64,000 nt of DNA from Glycocaulis profundi (lineage in GTDB: Bacteria; Pseudomonadota; Alphaproteobacteria; Caulobacterales; Maricaulaceae), in NCBI GenBank assembly GCA_007050995.1, contig VJOU01000018.1, forward strand, positions 1-64,000, given 5' to 3'. Within the stretch, counting starts at the first letter, position 1. Every line of letters starts with the position of its first letter. This document shows, piece by piece, positions 28,773 through 40,406 of this stretch. The translations under genes and the position numbers were made by a program. The notes under the pieces are model-generated. The model saw only the letters and a list, made by a program, of their open reading frames with translations. It did not search any database and was not told where the DNA came from.

Positions 28773-29849
28773 ATGAAGATACAGGATTCACGGCTTGATC
28801 AGGTGATCGACCGCTTCGACCAGGTCGAGGCGCGTCTGGGCTCGGCCAGCGACGGCGAGGAGATCGTCCGGCTGTCGAAGGAGCATGCCGAGCTCAAGAA
28901 GGTGGCCGACAAGGCCCGCGAGCTGAAGACCGCGCGCGCGGACCTCAAGGAGGCCGACGCCATCATCGCGGATGGCTCGGACAAGGACATGGCCGAGCTG
29001 GCCGAGGAGGAGCGCCGCGAGCTCAAGGCGCGCATCCCCGCGCTGGAAAAGGAGCTGCAGCTCCTGCTGCTGCCCAAGGACAAGGACGACGAGGCCTCCA
29101 TCGTTCTGGAGATTCGCGCCGGGACGGGCGGGGACGAGGCGGCGCTGTTCGCGGGCGACCTGTTCGCCATGTATTCGCGCTACGCGGCCAATCGCGGCTG
29201 GACCGTGGACCTGGTCTCGGCCAGCGAAAGCGAGGTCGGCGGCTTCAAGGAAGTCATCGCCAACGTCGCGGGGGCGGGGGCGTTCGGCAAGCTGAAATTC
29301 GAATCCGGCGTCCACCGGGTCCAGCGCGTGCCCGAGACCGAGAGCGGCGGCCGCATCCATACCTCAGCGGCGACCGTGGCGGTCCTGCCCGCGCCCGAGG
29401 ACGTGGACATCCAGATCCGCGACGAGGACATCCGCATCGACACCATGCGGGCGTCCGGCGCGGGCGGCCAGCACGTGAACAAGACCGACTCCGCGGTGCG
29501 CATGACCCACCTGCCCACCGGCATCGTGGTGATCAGCCAGGAGAAGTCCCAGCACCAGAACCGCGCCATCGCGATGCAGGTGCTCAAGACCAAGCTCTAT
29601 GAGAAGGAGCGTTCGGAGAAGGACGCCGCCCGCGCCGCCGCGCGCAAGGGCCAGGTGGGGTCGGGCGACCGGTCCGAGCGCATCCGCACCTACAATTATC
29701 CGCAAGGAAGGGTGACCGATCACCGGATCAACCTCACCCTCTACAAGCTCAATGAAATCGTCTCGGGCGAGGCGCTGGACGAGGTGGTCGACGCCCTGCT
29801 GGCCGAGGATCAGGCCGCGCGTCTGGCCGAGATGGAGGCCGAGGGCTGA
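28773..29849 (+). CDS. prfA: Peptide chain release factor 1
   Basis: The 358-residue protein recognises UAA and UAG stop codons in the ribosome. It has the N-terminal coiled coil, the catalytic GGQ motif ([17 protein letters not shown], around residue 231) whose glutamine is the methylation target of PrmC, and the C-terminal [19 protein letters not shown]. prmC follows directly, which is the standard order. Confidence 0.97.
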   Translation: MKIQDSRLDQVIDRFDQVEARLGSASDGEEIVRLSKEHAELKKVADKARELKTARADLKEADAIIADGSDKDMAELAEEERRELKARIPALEKELQLLLLPKDKDDEASIVLEIRAGTGGDEAALFAGDLFAMYSRYAANRGWTVDLVSASESEVGGFKEVIANVAGAGAFGKLKFESGVHRVQRVPETESGGRIHTSAATVAVLPAPEDVDIQIRDEDIRIDTMRASGAGGQHVNKTDSAVRMTHLPTGIVVISQEKSQHQNRAIAMQVLKTKLYEKERSEKDAARAAARKGQVGSGDRSERIRTYNYPQGRVTDHRINLTLYKLNEIVSGEALDEVVDALLAEDQAARLAEMEAEG

Positions 29850-29850
29850 C

Positions 29851-30696
29851 GTGACCCTCGCCGCGCTTCAGCGGGAGATCGCCGCGCGGCTCGCCGCCGC
29901 CGGGATCGAGGAGGCCGCCGCCGAGGCGCGCTTCATCATGATGGAGGCCGCCAGGGTGGACGCCGCGGGGCTGCTGGCCGCGGGCCGCGATCCGGTGTCC
30001 GCCGAGGCGCGGGAGCGGGCGGAGGCCATGGCGGCGCGCCGGACGGCGCGCGAGCCGCTGTCCCACATTCTCGGCCATCAGCCCTTCTGGACCCTCGACC
30101 TGCGCGTGACCCCGGACGTGCTGACCCCGCGCGCGGACACCGAGACCATCGTGCGCGCCGCGCTGGAGGCCGCGCCCGCCGGTCAGTTCCGGGTGCTGGA
30201 CATCGGCACGGGCTCGGGCGCGATCCTGCTCGCTATCCTGTCTGACAGACCCGACGCGACGGGCGTGGCCACCGACATCTCTCCCGCGGCACTGGCGGTG
30301 GCGCGCGGCAACGCGCAGACCCACGGGTTGGAGGCGCGGGCGGAGTTCGTCGAGACCTCGTGGGCGGACGGGGTGGAGGGCGTGTTCGATCTGGTGGTGT
30401 CCAACCCGCCCTACATCGCCAGCGCCGTGATCGCGGGTCTGGATGCGGAGGTGCGCGATCACGAGCCGCATCTGGCGCTCGATGGCGGGCCGGACGGGCT
30501 GGGGCCATATCCGCACCTGTTCAGGGAGGCTCGCAGGCTGCTCGGCCCGCGCGGGACGGGGGTGTTCGAGATCGGTTTCGATCAGGGCGAGGCGGCGCTG
30601 GAACTGGCGCGGGCGGCCGGGGCGGAGCGCGCCGAACTGCATCGAGATTTCGGCGGACGCGACCGAGCGGTGGTCTTCAGCTTCAAGTCCGCGTGA
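29851..30696 (+). CDS. prmC: Release factor glutamine methyltransferase
   Basis: The 281-residue enzyme methylates the GGQ glutamine of release factors. It shows VLDIGTGSGAILLAIL (SAM motif I) and the diagnostic NPPYIA, with LGHQPFWTLDLRVTPDVLTPRADTE before them (substrate-side NPPY-type N-domain). The GTG start at 29851, one base after the prfA stop, is chosen because upstream in-frame sequence overlaps prfA and is not PrmC-like. Confidence 0.95.
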   Translation: MTLAALQREIAARLAAAGIEEAAAEARFIMMEAARVDAAGLLAAGRDPVSAEARERAEAMAARRTAREPLSHILGHQPFWTLDLRVTPDVLTPRADTETIVRAALEAAPAGQFRVLDIGTGSGAILLAILSDRPDATGVATDISPAALAVARGNAQTHGLEARAEFVETSWADGVEGVFDLVVSNPPYIASAVIAGLDAEVRDHEPHLALDGGPDGLGPYPHLFREARRLLGPRGTGVFEIGFDQGEAALELARAAGAERAELHRDFGGRDRAVVFSFKSA

Positions 30697-30772
30697 GGGC
30701 TGGCGAAACACGTTCAGCCGCCACGGAAAAAGGGTTGGAAATGCCGCGCGGATGCGGCTAGGGTTTGTGCAA

Positions 30773-30836
30773 GGCAGCAGTCGCGGCGCGCCCATAAGGC
30801 ACGGGCTGCAAAACCAGACGGAAGTCCGCTGCTGCC
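30773..30836 (+). ncRNA. Possible structured RNA leader upstream of the DUF4167 gene
   Basis: A perfect 8-bp stem GGCAGCAG (30773-30780) / CTGCTGCC (30829-30836) encloses two hairpins: GCCC (30790-30793) / GGGC (30803-30806), and GAC (30817-30819) / GTC (30824-30826) closed by a GGAA tetraloop of GNRA type. It would fold as a three-way junction in the 5' part of a 269-nt gap. I do not recognise a known riboswitch family, and it could also be a separate small RNA. Confidence 0.35.
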
Positions 30837-30965
30837 CTTCGGCTCTCAAGATGTCTGTCGCGCCTTCCGCTGTTTCTCGCGAGGGCGCGCGGGCTCGGGT
30901 CCTGTGCCGGGGCCCGCATGGGGCGGGGAGCCGCACCGTTCGCCAGAAGAGGTCAGGTTCATACG

Positions 30966-31658
30966 ATGAAGCGTCAACGCGGACGCGGGCGTGGCAACAA
31001 GCCCGGCAATCAGTCCAACCGCTCGTTCGAGAGCAACGGACCGGACGTGAAAATCCGCGGCAACGCCGCGCACGTCCATGAGAAGTATCTCCAGCTCGCG
31101 CGGGATGCGGCCTCCTCGGGCGACCGCATCCTGGCGGAGAACTATCACCAGCACGCCGAACACTATTTCCGCATCGTGCAGGCCAACCAGCCCAAGCGCG
31201 ATGACAATGACGGCGACGACCAGCGCGGCGGCCAGCCGAATCAGAACCGGAACGACGACCGCCGTGATGGCGGGCGCGACAATCGCCGGGACGATCGCAA
31301 CGACAACCGCGACCGGAATGACAACCGGGACCGGAACGACGGCCGCGACAATCGCGACAGCCGCGATCAGGGCGGCAATGACGGTCAGGACGAGGACGGC
31401 CGGGGCCGCCGCGGACGCGGACGCCGCCGCCGGGACGACGACCAGAACCAGGGCGGCGAGCAGGCCCGCGATCCGCTCGAGGTGGTCAATCTCGAAGGCG
31501 GCGAGGAGCAGGCCCAGCCTCAGTCCGAGCAGCCTTCTGAAGATGCGCCCAAACCCCGCCGGACCCGCGCGCCCCGCAAGCCCAAGGCGGACAAGGACGC
31601 CCAGGCGGCGCTGGACGCGGCAGGCGACGGAGACTCCTCCTCGGACGCCGCGGCCTGA
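30966..31658 (+). CDS. DUF4167 protein with Arg/Asn/Asp-rich low-complexity region
   Basis: The 230-residue protein has a conserved N-terminal ~75 residues (MKRQRGRGRGNKPGNQ, VKIRGNAAHVHEKYLQLARDA, ENYHQHAEHYFRIV) typical of alphaproteobacterial DUF4167. It is followed by an Arg/Asn/Asp-rich repeat tract with units such as DNRDRND, and a Lys/Ala/Glu-rich tail. The composition suggests an RNA-binding, disordered protein; function is unproven. It stands alone between prmC and clpB with its own terminator and a long leader. Confidence 0.9.
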   Translation: MKRQRGRGRGNKPGNQSNRSFESNGPDVKIRGNAAHVHEKYLQLARDAASSGDRILAENYHQHAEHYFRIVQANQPKRDDNDGDDQRGGQPNQNRNDDRRDGGRDNRRDDRNDNRDRNDNRDRNDGRDNRDSRDQGGNDGQDEDGRGRRGRGRRRRDDDQNQGGEQARDPLEVVNLEGGEEQAQPQSEQPSEDAPKPRRTRAPRKPKADKDAQAALDAAGDGDSSSDAAA

Positions 31659-31681
31659 GCCGCTCCCAGACCGAATGAACG

Positions 31682-31709
31682 AGGCCCGGCGATCCCGCCG
31701 GGCCTTTTT
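31682..31709 (+). terminator. Intrinsic terminator after the DUF4167 gene
   Basis: A 9-bp perfect stem AGGCCCGGC (31682-31690) / GCCGGGCCT (31697-31705) with a 6-nt loop is followed by a T-run, 24 nt after the stop codon. Confidence 0.9.
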
Positions 31710-31742
31710 CTTTGGGCGCCCGCGATTTCCCCGGTCGCGCCG

Positions 31743-31773
31743 CTTGTGTGCCTGATATGCCACACCCATATCG
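31743..31773 (+). promoter_or_regulatory. Sigma32-type heat-shock promoter candidate for clpB
   Basis: CTTGTGT (31743-31749) and CCCATAT (31765-31771) are separated by 15 nt, close to the sigma32 pattern CTTGAAA-N(13-15)-CCCCATnT. It lies 84 nt before the clpB ATG, directly after the upstream terminator, so clpB is likely a single heat-shock transcription unit. Confidence 0.55.
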
Positions 31774-31856
31774 AATCCATCACGGGCCGGCGCCCCGCGC
31801 TTCGAAGAAGGCGGGCGACAGGCTCCCCGTCTCGCTTTTTCAAGGGGACCAAGGAC

Positions 31857-34478
<2,622 letters not shown>

Positions 34479-34502
34479 TTCCTGCGGGGGCGCTGAAACA
34501 AA

Positions 34503-34531
34503 AGGGCCGGAGCGATGCTCCGGCCCTTTTT
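34503..34531. terminator. Bidirectional intrinsic terminator between clpB and the M23 peptidase gene
   Basis: A 10-bp stem GGGCCGGAGC (34504-34513) / GCTCCGGCCC (34517-34526) with a 3-nt loop is flanked by AAA and TTTTT, so it can stop transcription from both convergent genes. Confidence 0.9.
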
Positions 34532-34554
34532 CATGTCAGATGCGGCACCCCGGA

Positions 34555-36024
34555 TCAGCGGGTGGAACTGCCCGGGCGGCGGGCCGGCTGGGCGGCGCGC
34601 TCGGCGACCAGAAGCGGGGCGGCGGAGCCGTCCGCGGGGGCCGCGCCGTCGCGCATGGCGATGATGCGGTCGCGCTCGGCGAAGAAGTCGCGCAGGTCGG
34701 AGCCTTCCAGCGTGATGCCGGTGGGCAGGTCCAGGCTCATCGGGTTCATCGGGCGGCCGTCCTTGTGCACTTCATAGTGCAGGTGCGGGCCGGTGGAGGC
34801 GCCGGTGGTGCCCACATAGCCGATGGTGTCGCCCTGGCTGACGCGGGTGCCCGCGCGGATGCCGCGGGCGAAGCCGTTCATGTGGGCGTAGGCGGTCTGA
34901 TAGCCGTTGGCGTGGCGGATGCGCACATAGTTGCCGAAGCCGCCGAACCAGTCGGCGCGCTCGACCACGCCGTTGCCCGCCGCGTAGATGGGGGTCCCGG
35001 TGGGGGCGGCGAAATCGGTGCCGTTGTGCTGGCGGTTGCTCTGGCGGATCGGGTGGAAGCGCATGCCGAACTGGCTGGAGATGCGCGCGCCGTTGATCGG
35101 CATCTTCATCAGCAGGCGCGCCGCGCTCTCGCCGTCGAAATTGTAATAGCCCGCGCCGTCCGCGCTCTCGAAACGGAAGAACTCCAGCGGATCGCCGCGG
35201 CCCTCGAACGCGACATACAGGATGTCGCCGGTGCGGCTGACTTCGCCGCGGTCGTTCTCGAACCGCTCGAACAGCACGTCGAACCTGTCGCCGTAGCGGA
35301 TGGCGCGGAAGTCGATGGCGTGGCCCAGCACGCCGGCCATGGCGGTCACGACCCGGTCGGTCGCGCCCGCGTTCACCGCGGCCGAGTACAGGTTGGATTC
35401 AATCTCGCCGGAGGCGCGCACGTGGCGGGTCTCGAAGTTCGACATGGCCTCGACGGCGCGGAAGCCGCTGTCGCCGGAGCGGGCGACGGTGATGGTCCGC
35501 TCCGTGTCGGGGCGGAAGGAGATGCCCGTCAGCCGCTGCTGCCTGTCGCCGGCGGAGGCGCGCTGGAACATCGGGGTCTCGAAATACAGGTTCAGCACCT
35601 GGCCCGCGCGCAGGCGGCGGGCGGGGAAGATCTCGTCCATGGCCGCGATGGCGCGGTGGGCGTCGCCTGAATCCACTCCGGCAGCGGACAGCACCGAGGC
35701 GAAGGTCTGGCCCGAGCGCACGGTGACTTCCGCAGCGCTGACCGAGGGGCAGTCGCCGCATGCGGTGAAGGCCGCGTGCTCGGCCTGGATCAGGGCGTCG
35801 AAATCAAGCTCGGTGGCGGCGTCGGCCAGGATCTTGTCGGCGTGAAGGCCGCGGGGGCTCTCGAACTGGTAGGGGGCGGGCGCGTCCGCCATGGCTTCGG
35901 TCTCGCCCGTGGCGCGGCTGATCAGCACGCCGCCGACGATGACGATCCCGAGTGTGAGGCTTCCGAAGAAAGTGAGCGCGCGTGAGCGGTGGGCGTCTGC
36001 CGTGCGGACGTCAAAACCGGACAT
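34555..36024 (-). CDS. M23 family metallopeptidase (envelope peptidoglycan hydrolase)
   Basis: The 489-residue protein starts at 36024 (GAGAGGGG upstream). A TM segment (~19-40: LTFFGSLTLGIVIVGGVLIS) anchors it; residues ~100-200 resemble an OapA/LysM-like region (VRSGQTFASVLSAAG, RLRAGQVLNLYF). The C-terminal LytM domain has HNGTDFAAPTGTPIYAAG and HLHYEV with the Zn ligands H, D and HxH. By family it cleaves peptide cross-links in peptidoglycan during growth or division. It diverges from the 36191 gene next to chpT. Confidence 0.92.
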   Translation of the reverse strand: MSGFDVRTADAHRSRALTFFGSLTLGIVIVGGVLISRATGETEAMADAPAPYQFESPRGLHADKILADAATELDFDALIQAEHAAFTACGDCPSVSAAEVTVRSGQTFASVLSAAGVDSGDAHRAIAAMDEIFPARRLRAGQVLNLYFETPMFQRASAGDRQQRLTGISFRPDTERTITVARSGDSGFRAVEAMSNFETRHVRASGEIESNLYSAAVNAGATDRVVTAMAGVLGHAIDFRAIRYGDRFDVLFERFENDRGEVSRTGDILYVAFEGRGDPLEFFRFESADGAGYYNFDGESAARLLMKMPINGARISSQFGMRFHPIRQSNRQHNGTDFAAPTGTPIYAAGNGVVERADWFGGFGNYVRIRHANGYQTAYAHMNGFARGIRAGTRVSQGDTIGYVGTTGASTGPHLHYEVHKDGRPMNPMSLDLPTGITLEGSDLRDFFAERDRIIAMRDGAAPADGSAAPLLVAERAAQPARRPGSSTR

Positions 36025-36190
36025 GTCGCAATTTACCCCTCTCGCGCCTGAACCGTCCTGTCCCGTGGGTCGAGCCGCGGGCTGCGGAAGACGCGTGTCT
36101 GTGCTGTTTACGATCCAGCCCCCGATAGCCGAACCGGGGCGCATCGTGGCAAGCAGGCGCGCGCTTGCCAACCCTTATGTGGCGCCTCAA

Positions 36191-36460
36191 ATGGTAAATT
36201 ATTCTTTGAGAGACGCCGCTCCGGCTAAGGATATCGCTTTGAAATTAACCTTACTGGTTGCCGCATTGGGCGGAATCCTGCTGGCGGCCATACTGCTTTC
36301 CGTCCGTGTGTGGTTCGGCATGGACGCGCAGATGACCGGGCACGGATGGTTCGCGATGGGGCTGGGCGTCGTGCTGTCCATCGTCGTGGGCGCGGGCCTG
36401 ATGGCGCTGGTCTTCTTCTCCTCCCGCCGCGGCTATGACGACGAAGACCGCGAGCCCTGA
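36191..36460 (+). CDS. Small two-TM membrane protein, unknown function
   Basis: The 89-residue protein has two hydrophobic segments (LKLTLLVAALGGILLAAILLSV and WFAMGLGVVLSIVVGAGLMALVFF) and an acidic tail (YDDEDREP). No family is recognised with confidence. The ATG at 36191 lies in an AT-richer patch and its ribosome site is weak. It precedes chpT; the longest chpT frame starts at its stop (TGATG), so the two are likely co-transcribed. Confidence 0.65.
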   Translation: MVNYSLRDAAPAKDIALKLTLLVAALGGILLAAILLSVRVWFGMDAQMTGHGWFAMGLGVVLSIVVGAGLMALVFFSSRRGYDDEDREP

Positions 36461-36522
36461 TGGAAGGGGCGGTGAAGGCCGTTAACCTGTTAACCATCGA
36501 GAATCAGGTAAATCGGTTCCTC

Positions 36523-37185
36523 ATGAGCGATCCGAACACACCCTCCGCCGCCGAACTCGCCGCGCTGATCAGCGCGCGCGTGTGCCATGACCTCATCAGC
36601 CCGGTCAGCGCCCTGAGCGCGGCCCTGGGCGTGCTGGAGGACCCGTCCGCCTCCGACATGCGCGAGGACGCGATGGAGCTGCTGCGCTCGGGGATCGGCT
36701 CGGCCCAGGCCAAGCTGGAATTCCTGCGCCTGGCCTTCGGGGCGGGCGGCTCGCATCCGGGCCTGCTCGAGACCGCCGAGCTCAAGCGTCTGGCCGGGGC
36801 CATGTTCAGCTACGCCAAGGCGGAGCTGGTGTGGAAGACCGAGGCTGCGGGCCTGCCCAAGCCGGCCGCGAAAGTGCTGCTCAATCTGATCTGGATGGCC
36901 ATCGATTCGGTGCCCCGCGGCGGCACGGTGACCATCGAGGCCAGCGTCAGCTCCGGCGCGCGCATCCGGATCGTGGCGGCGGGGACGAAAGCCCGGCTGG
37001 ACGAGTCCGCGCGGCTGGCCCTGTCCGGCGCCGCGCCCGAGGACGGGTATTCGGGCCGCTCCATCCAGCCCTATTTCACGGGCCTTCTGGCCCGCGAGGC
37101 GGGCGGCCGGGTGGACGCCCGCGCCGAGGATGAGCGGGTGGAATACGTCGCCCTGATCGCGGCCGAGGCCGAACAGGCGGCCTGA
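36523..37185 (+). CDS. chpT: Histidine phosphotransferase ChpT
   Basis: The 220-residue protein relays phosphate from hybrid kinase CckA to CtrA and CpdR. The H-box ELAALISARVCHDLISPVSA puts the phospho-acceptor His at residue 22, followed by the long two-helix hairpin and a degenerate HATPase-like C-domain without ATP-binding motifs, as in Caulobacter ChpT. ATG 36460 is an alternative start (241 residues); 36523 leaves room for a TTAACCTGTTAACC repeat (36482-36495) upstream, which resembles CtrA half-sites. The presence of ctrA and sciP in the window supports the call. Confidence 0.9.
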   Translation: MSDPNTPSAAELAALISARVCHDLISPVSALSAALGVLEDPSASDMREDAMELLRSGIGSAQAKLEFLRLAFGAGGSHPGLLETAELKRLAGAMFSYAKAELVWKTEAAGLPKPAAKVLLNLIWMAIDSVPRGGTVTIEASVSSGARIRIVAAGTKARLDESARLALSGAAPEDGYSGRSIQPYFTGLLAREAGGRVDARAEDERVEYVALIAAEAEQAA

Positions 37186-37282
37186 CGGGTTCGCGGGCAG
37201 CCTTCGAACGATGCGTTAACTGTCGCCATTGCAAGGTCATCCTCTATCCGCGCGCAGGCGCACGGGCAGGGGGCGAGACTTC

Positions 37283-39931
37283 ATGGATGAGCTGATTGGC
37301 GAGTTTGTCGGCGAGACCGCCGAGAGCCTGGACACGATCGACACCGAACTGGTCAAGTTCGAGGCCGATCCCACCGACCGGGCGACGCTCGACAACATTT
37401 TCCGCCTGATGCACACCATCAAGGGCACGTGCGGATTCCTGGGGCTGGGGCGCCTGGAGGCGCTGGCCCATGCCGGCGAGACTCTGCTGGGCAAGTTCCG
37501 CGACGGCGACATGGTCGCCGACAGCGCCGCGGTCACGCTGGTGCTCCAGTCGGTCGACCGCACCAAGCTGATCCTGAACGGGCTGGAAGCCTGCGGCGTC
37601 GAGCCTGAGGGCGACGACAGCGACCTGATCGCCCGTCTCGAGGCGATGGCCATGGGCGAGGCGGTCGAGGCCGCGCCCGAACCGGAACCCGAGCCTGAGC
37701 CTGAGCCCGAACCCGCCGCCGAAGGGGGCGGGGAGATGGGCTTCGACCATGATCTGGGCCGCGCCCTGCGCCCCGGCGAAGTGTCTCTGGCAGATCTGGA
37801 AGCCGCCTTCATGGCCGCCGAGGGGCCGGGCGAGGCCGACGAGCCCGCCGAGCTGGACGAGGACGAGGAGGCGGAAGCCGCCGTCCCCGTCGCCGCCGCG
37901 CCGGCCGCCAAAGCCGCCGCCGCGCCGTCCGAGGACGCCGACGCGGCTCCGGCCTCCCGCGCGCCGACCTCGATCCGGGTCAGCGTGGACGTGCTGGAAA
38001 ACCTGATGACGACGGTCTCGGAACTGGTGCTGGCGCGCAACCAGCTCCACCAGATCGTCCGCGAGACCTCCGATTCCGCGCTCAAGACCCCGCTCCAGCG
38101 CCTGTCCTCGGTCACCGCCGAGCTGCAGGACGGGGTGATGAAGACCCGCATGCAGCCCGTGGGCGACGCCTGGCGCAAGCTGCCGCGCATCGTGCGCGAC
38201 GTGCAGCAGGACCTGGGCAAGAAGATCCGCCTGGTCATGGAGGGCGAGGACACCGAGCTCGACCGCCAGGTGCTCGAGCTGATCAAGGATCCGCTCACCC
38301 ACATGGTGCGCAACTCCGCCGATCACGGCGTGGAGATGCCCGACGTGCGCGCGGAGCGCGGCAAGCCTGAGACCGGCACGGTCAAGCTGAGCGCCTACCA
38401 CGAAGGCGGCGCCATCATCATCCGCATCAGCGACGACGGGGCGGGGCTGGACCCCGCGAAGATCGGCGCGAAGGCCATCGAGAAGGGCCTGGCCACCCAG
38501 GACGACCTGTCCGCGATGGGCGAGCAGCAGATGCTGCGCTTCATCTTCGCGCCGGGCTTCTCCACCGCGGCCAAGGTCACCAACCTGTCCGGCCGCGGCG
38601 TGGGCATGGACGTGGTCCGCACCAATATCGAGCAGATCGGCGGCTCCATCGATCTCAGCTCGGAGGTGGGCAAGGGCACGGTCTTCACCATCAAGATCCC
38701 CCTGACGCTGGCCATCGTCTCCGCCCTGATCGTGAAGGCGGGCGAGCAGCGCTTCGCCGTGCCCCAGCTGTCGGTGCGCGAGCTGGTGCGGGTGGGCGAA
38801 GGCTCCGACCACGCCGTGGAGACCCTGAACGGGGCGGAGATGATCCGCCTGCGCGAACGCCTGTTGCCGGTGGTGTCCATGCGGCGCGTGCTGCGCGCGG
38901 CCGACGAGGGCGAGATGCAGGGCTATGTGGTCGTGCTGGAGGCTGCGGGCCGCAAGATCGGCCTCGTGGTCGACGACGTGCTCGACACCGAGGAGATCGT
39001 GGTCAAGCCGCTCTCCGCCCAGCTCCGCGCCATTCCGGTCTATTCGGGCGCGACCATCCTGGGCGACGGCGCGGTCATCATGATCCTGGACCCCAACGGC
39101 GTGGCCTCCGAGATCGCGCACACCGAAGAAGAGAGCGCATCGTCCGAAGCCGCCGCCGACGCGCGCGCCGCCGATCCCAACCGCCAGCGCCTGCTGCTGG
39201 TCCGCGCGGGCGGGACCGAGCCCAAGGCCGTGCCGGTCGCGCTCATCACCCGGCTGGAGGAATTCAACGTCGCCGACATCGAGCGCGTGGACGGGCGCAA
39301 CGTGGTCCAGTACCGCGGACGCCTGCTGTCCATCGCCCATGCGGGCGGCGATTTCCCCGCCGAGGGCCGCATCCCGGTGCTGGTCTTCACCGAGGACGAC
39401 CGCAGCGCGGGCGTGGCGGTCGACGCCATTCTGGACGTGGTCGAGGAAAGCGTGGAGCTACAGCTTGGCTCCGATCGCCCGGGCATCGTCGGCTCGGCGA
39501 TCCTGCAGGGCCGGGCCACCGAGATGCTCGACATGGGCTGGTACATGGAGCGCGCCTGGATGGGCGGCGCCCCGCGCCGGGCGGCCGCCTCGCGCAAGGC
39601 CGTGCTGCTGGTGGAGGCGGACGCCTTCGCCCGCCGCATGATGGCCCCGCTGCTGGCCGCCGCGGGCTATGATGTCACCGTCGCGGCCGATCTGCGCGAG
39701 GCGCGCGACGCCGCGGAGATGGGCGCTGAATACGACGCGGTCGTGGGCGATCCCGCCGCGCTGGCGGAACTGAACGCGGCTGGATGCTGGCCGGGCGTGC
39801 CGCGGCTGGCGATCAGCGAGGACGAGGGCGCGGGCGCGGCCTTCGCGGGTCTGGCGGGCGTGACCCGTCCGGGGGACCGCGGCGGGCTGATCGCGGCGCT
39901 CGACCGCGCCTCGCAGGCGCGCGCGGCGTGA
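37283..39931 (+). CDS. cheA: Chemotaxis histidine kinase CheA with two CheW-like regions and a receiver-like tail
   Basis: The 882-residue protein has an HPt domain with H44 (RLMHTIKGTCGF), a Pro/Glu-rich linker ((EP)n near 150), dimerisation helix, HATPase (HMVRNSADHGVE, GRGVGMDVV), a CheW-like domain, a second CheW-like region (~640-770) and a receiver-like tail (~780-880). In the tail the acidic pocket is altered (VEAD), the Asp in VVGDP is kept and the usual Lys is Arg (VTRPGD), so phosphorylation is doubtful. It controls flagellar direction via CheY. First gene of cheAWYBR. Confidence 0.95.
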   Translation: MDELIGEFVGETAESLDTIDTELVKFEADPTDRATLDNIFRLMHTIKGTCGFLGLGRLEALAHAGETLLGKFRDGDMVADSAAVTLVLQSVDRTKLILNGLEACGVEPEGDDSDLIARLEAMAMGEAVEAAPEPEPEPEPEPEPAAEGGGEMGFDHDLGRALRPGEVSLADLEAAFMAAEGPGEADEPAELDEDEEAEAAVPVAAAPAAKAAAAPSEDADAAPASRAPTSIRVSVDVLENLMTTVSELVLARNQLHQIVRETSDSALKTPLQRLSSVTAELQDGVMKTRMQPVGDAWRKLPRIVRDVQQDLGKKIRLVMEGEDTELDRQVLELIKDPLTHMVRNSADHGVEMPDVRAERGKPETGTVKLSAYHEGGAIIIRISDDGAGLDPAKIGAKAIEKGLATQDDLSAMGEQQMLRFIFAPGFSTAAKVTNLSGRGVGMDVVRTNIEQIGGSIDLSSEVGKGTVFTIKIPLTLAIVSALIVKAGEQRFAVPQLSVRELVRVGEGSDHAVETLNGAEMIRLRERLLPVVSMRRVLRAADEGEMQGYVVVLEAAGRKIGLVVDDVLDTEEIVVKPLSAQLRAIPVYSGATILGDGAVIMILDPNGVASEIAHTEEESASSEAAADARAADPNRQRLLLVRAGGTEPKAVPVALITRLEEFNVADIERVDGRNVVQYRGRLLSIAHAGGDFPAEGRIPVLVFTEDDRSAGVAVDAILDVVEESVELQLGSDRPGIVGSAILQGRATEMLDMGWYMERAWMGGAPRRAAASRKAVLLVEADAFARRMMAPLLAAAGYDVTVAADLREARDAAEMGAEYDAVVGDPAALAELNAAGCWPGVPRLAISEDEGAGAAFAGLAGVTRPGDRGGLIAALDRASQARAA

Positions 39932-39942
39932 GGGAGACGGTC

Positions 39943-40392
39943 ATGAGCACGCACAACGCCTTCGAATACGTCACCGTGATGATCGGCGAACAGATGTTCG
40001 GCGTGCCGGTTCACGAAATCCGCGAAGTGTTCTCGCCTCAGGGCGTGACCGCCGTGCCCCGCGCGCCCGAGGAGGTCGCGGGCCTTCTGAATCTGCGCGG
40101 CCGGATCGTGACCGCCATCGACGCGCGGCAGGTCATGGGCCTGCCTCCGCGCGAGGACGCCGCGGCCTGCATGGCGCTGGGCGTAGAGCGGGGCTCGGAG
40201 CTCTACGGCGTGCTTGTGGATCGCGTGGGCGAGGTGATGCGCCTGGACGAGACCACGCTGGAGCCCGTTCCGGGCCATCTGGACAATCGCTGGCGCGGCC
40301 TGCTGCGGGGCGTGCACCGGCTGGATGGCCGCCTGCTGGCGGTCATGGACATCTTCAGGCTGGTCGCCGCCCAGCCTTCACTGGCTGCCTGA
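39943..40392 (+). CDS. cheW: Chemotaxis adaptor CheW
   Basis: The 149-residue protein is a single CheW SH3-like domain (VMIGEQMFGVPVHEIREVF, GLLNLRGRIVTAIDARQVMGL, VDRVGEVM). It joins chemoreceptors to CheA at the pole. AGGGAGA precedes the ATG. Second gene of the operon, 11 nt after cheA. Confidence 0.95.
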   Translation: MSTHNAFEYVTVMIGEQMFGVPVHEIREVFSPQGVTAVPRAPEEVAGLLNLRGRIVTAIDARQVMGLPPREDAAACMALGVERGSELYGVLVDRVGEVMRLDETTLEPVPGHLDNRWRGLLRGVHRLDGRLLAVMDIFRLVAAQPSLAA

Positions 40393-40406
40393 GGGGAGGA
40401 GCCGTC

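Noticed and set aside
30773-30836. Cobalamin, SAM-II or guanidine riboswitch
   Set aside because: The expected conserved sequence blocks for these classes were not found; only the secondary structure is suggestive.
36191-36260. Possible promoter rather than a gene start at the AT-rich patch before chpT
   Set aside because: The patch may contain promoter elements, but the downstream 89-residue frame has two clean TM helices and ends at chpT, so a small gene is the better reading.
37244-39340. A 698-codon minus-strand frame opposite cheA
   Set aside because: It mirrors cheA codon bias and has no homology-like motif.
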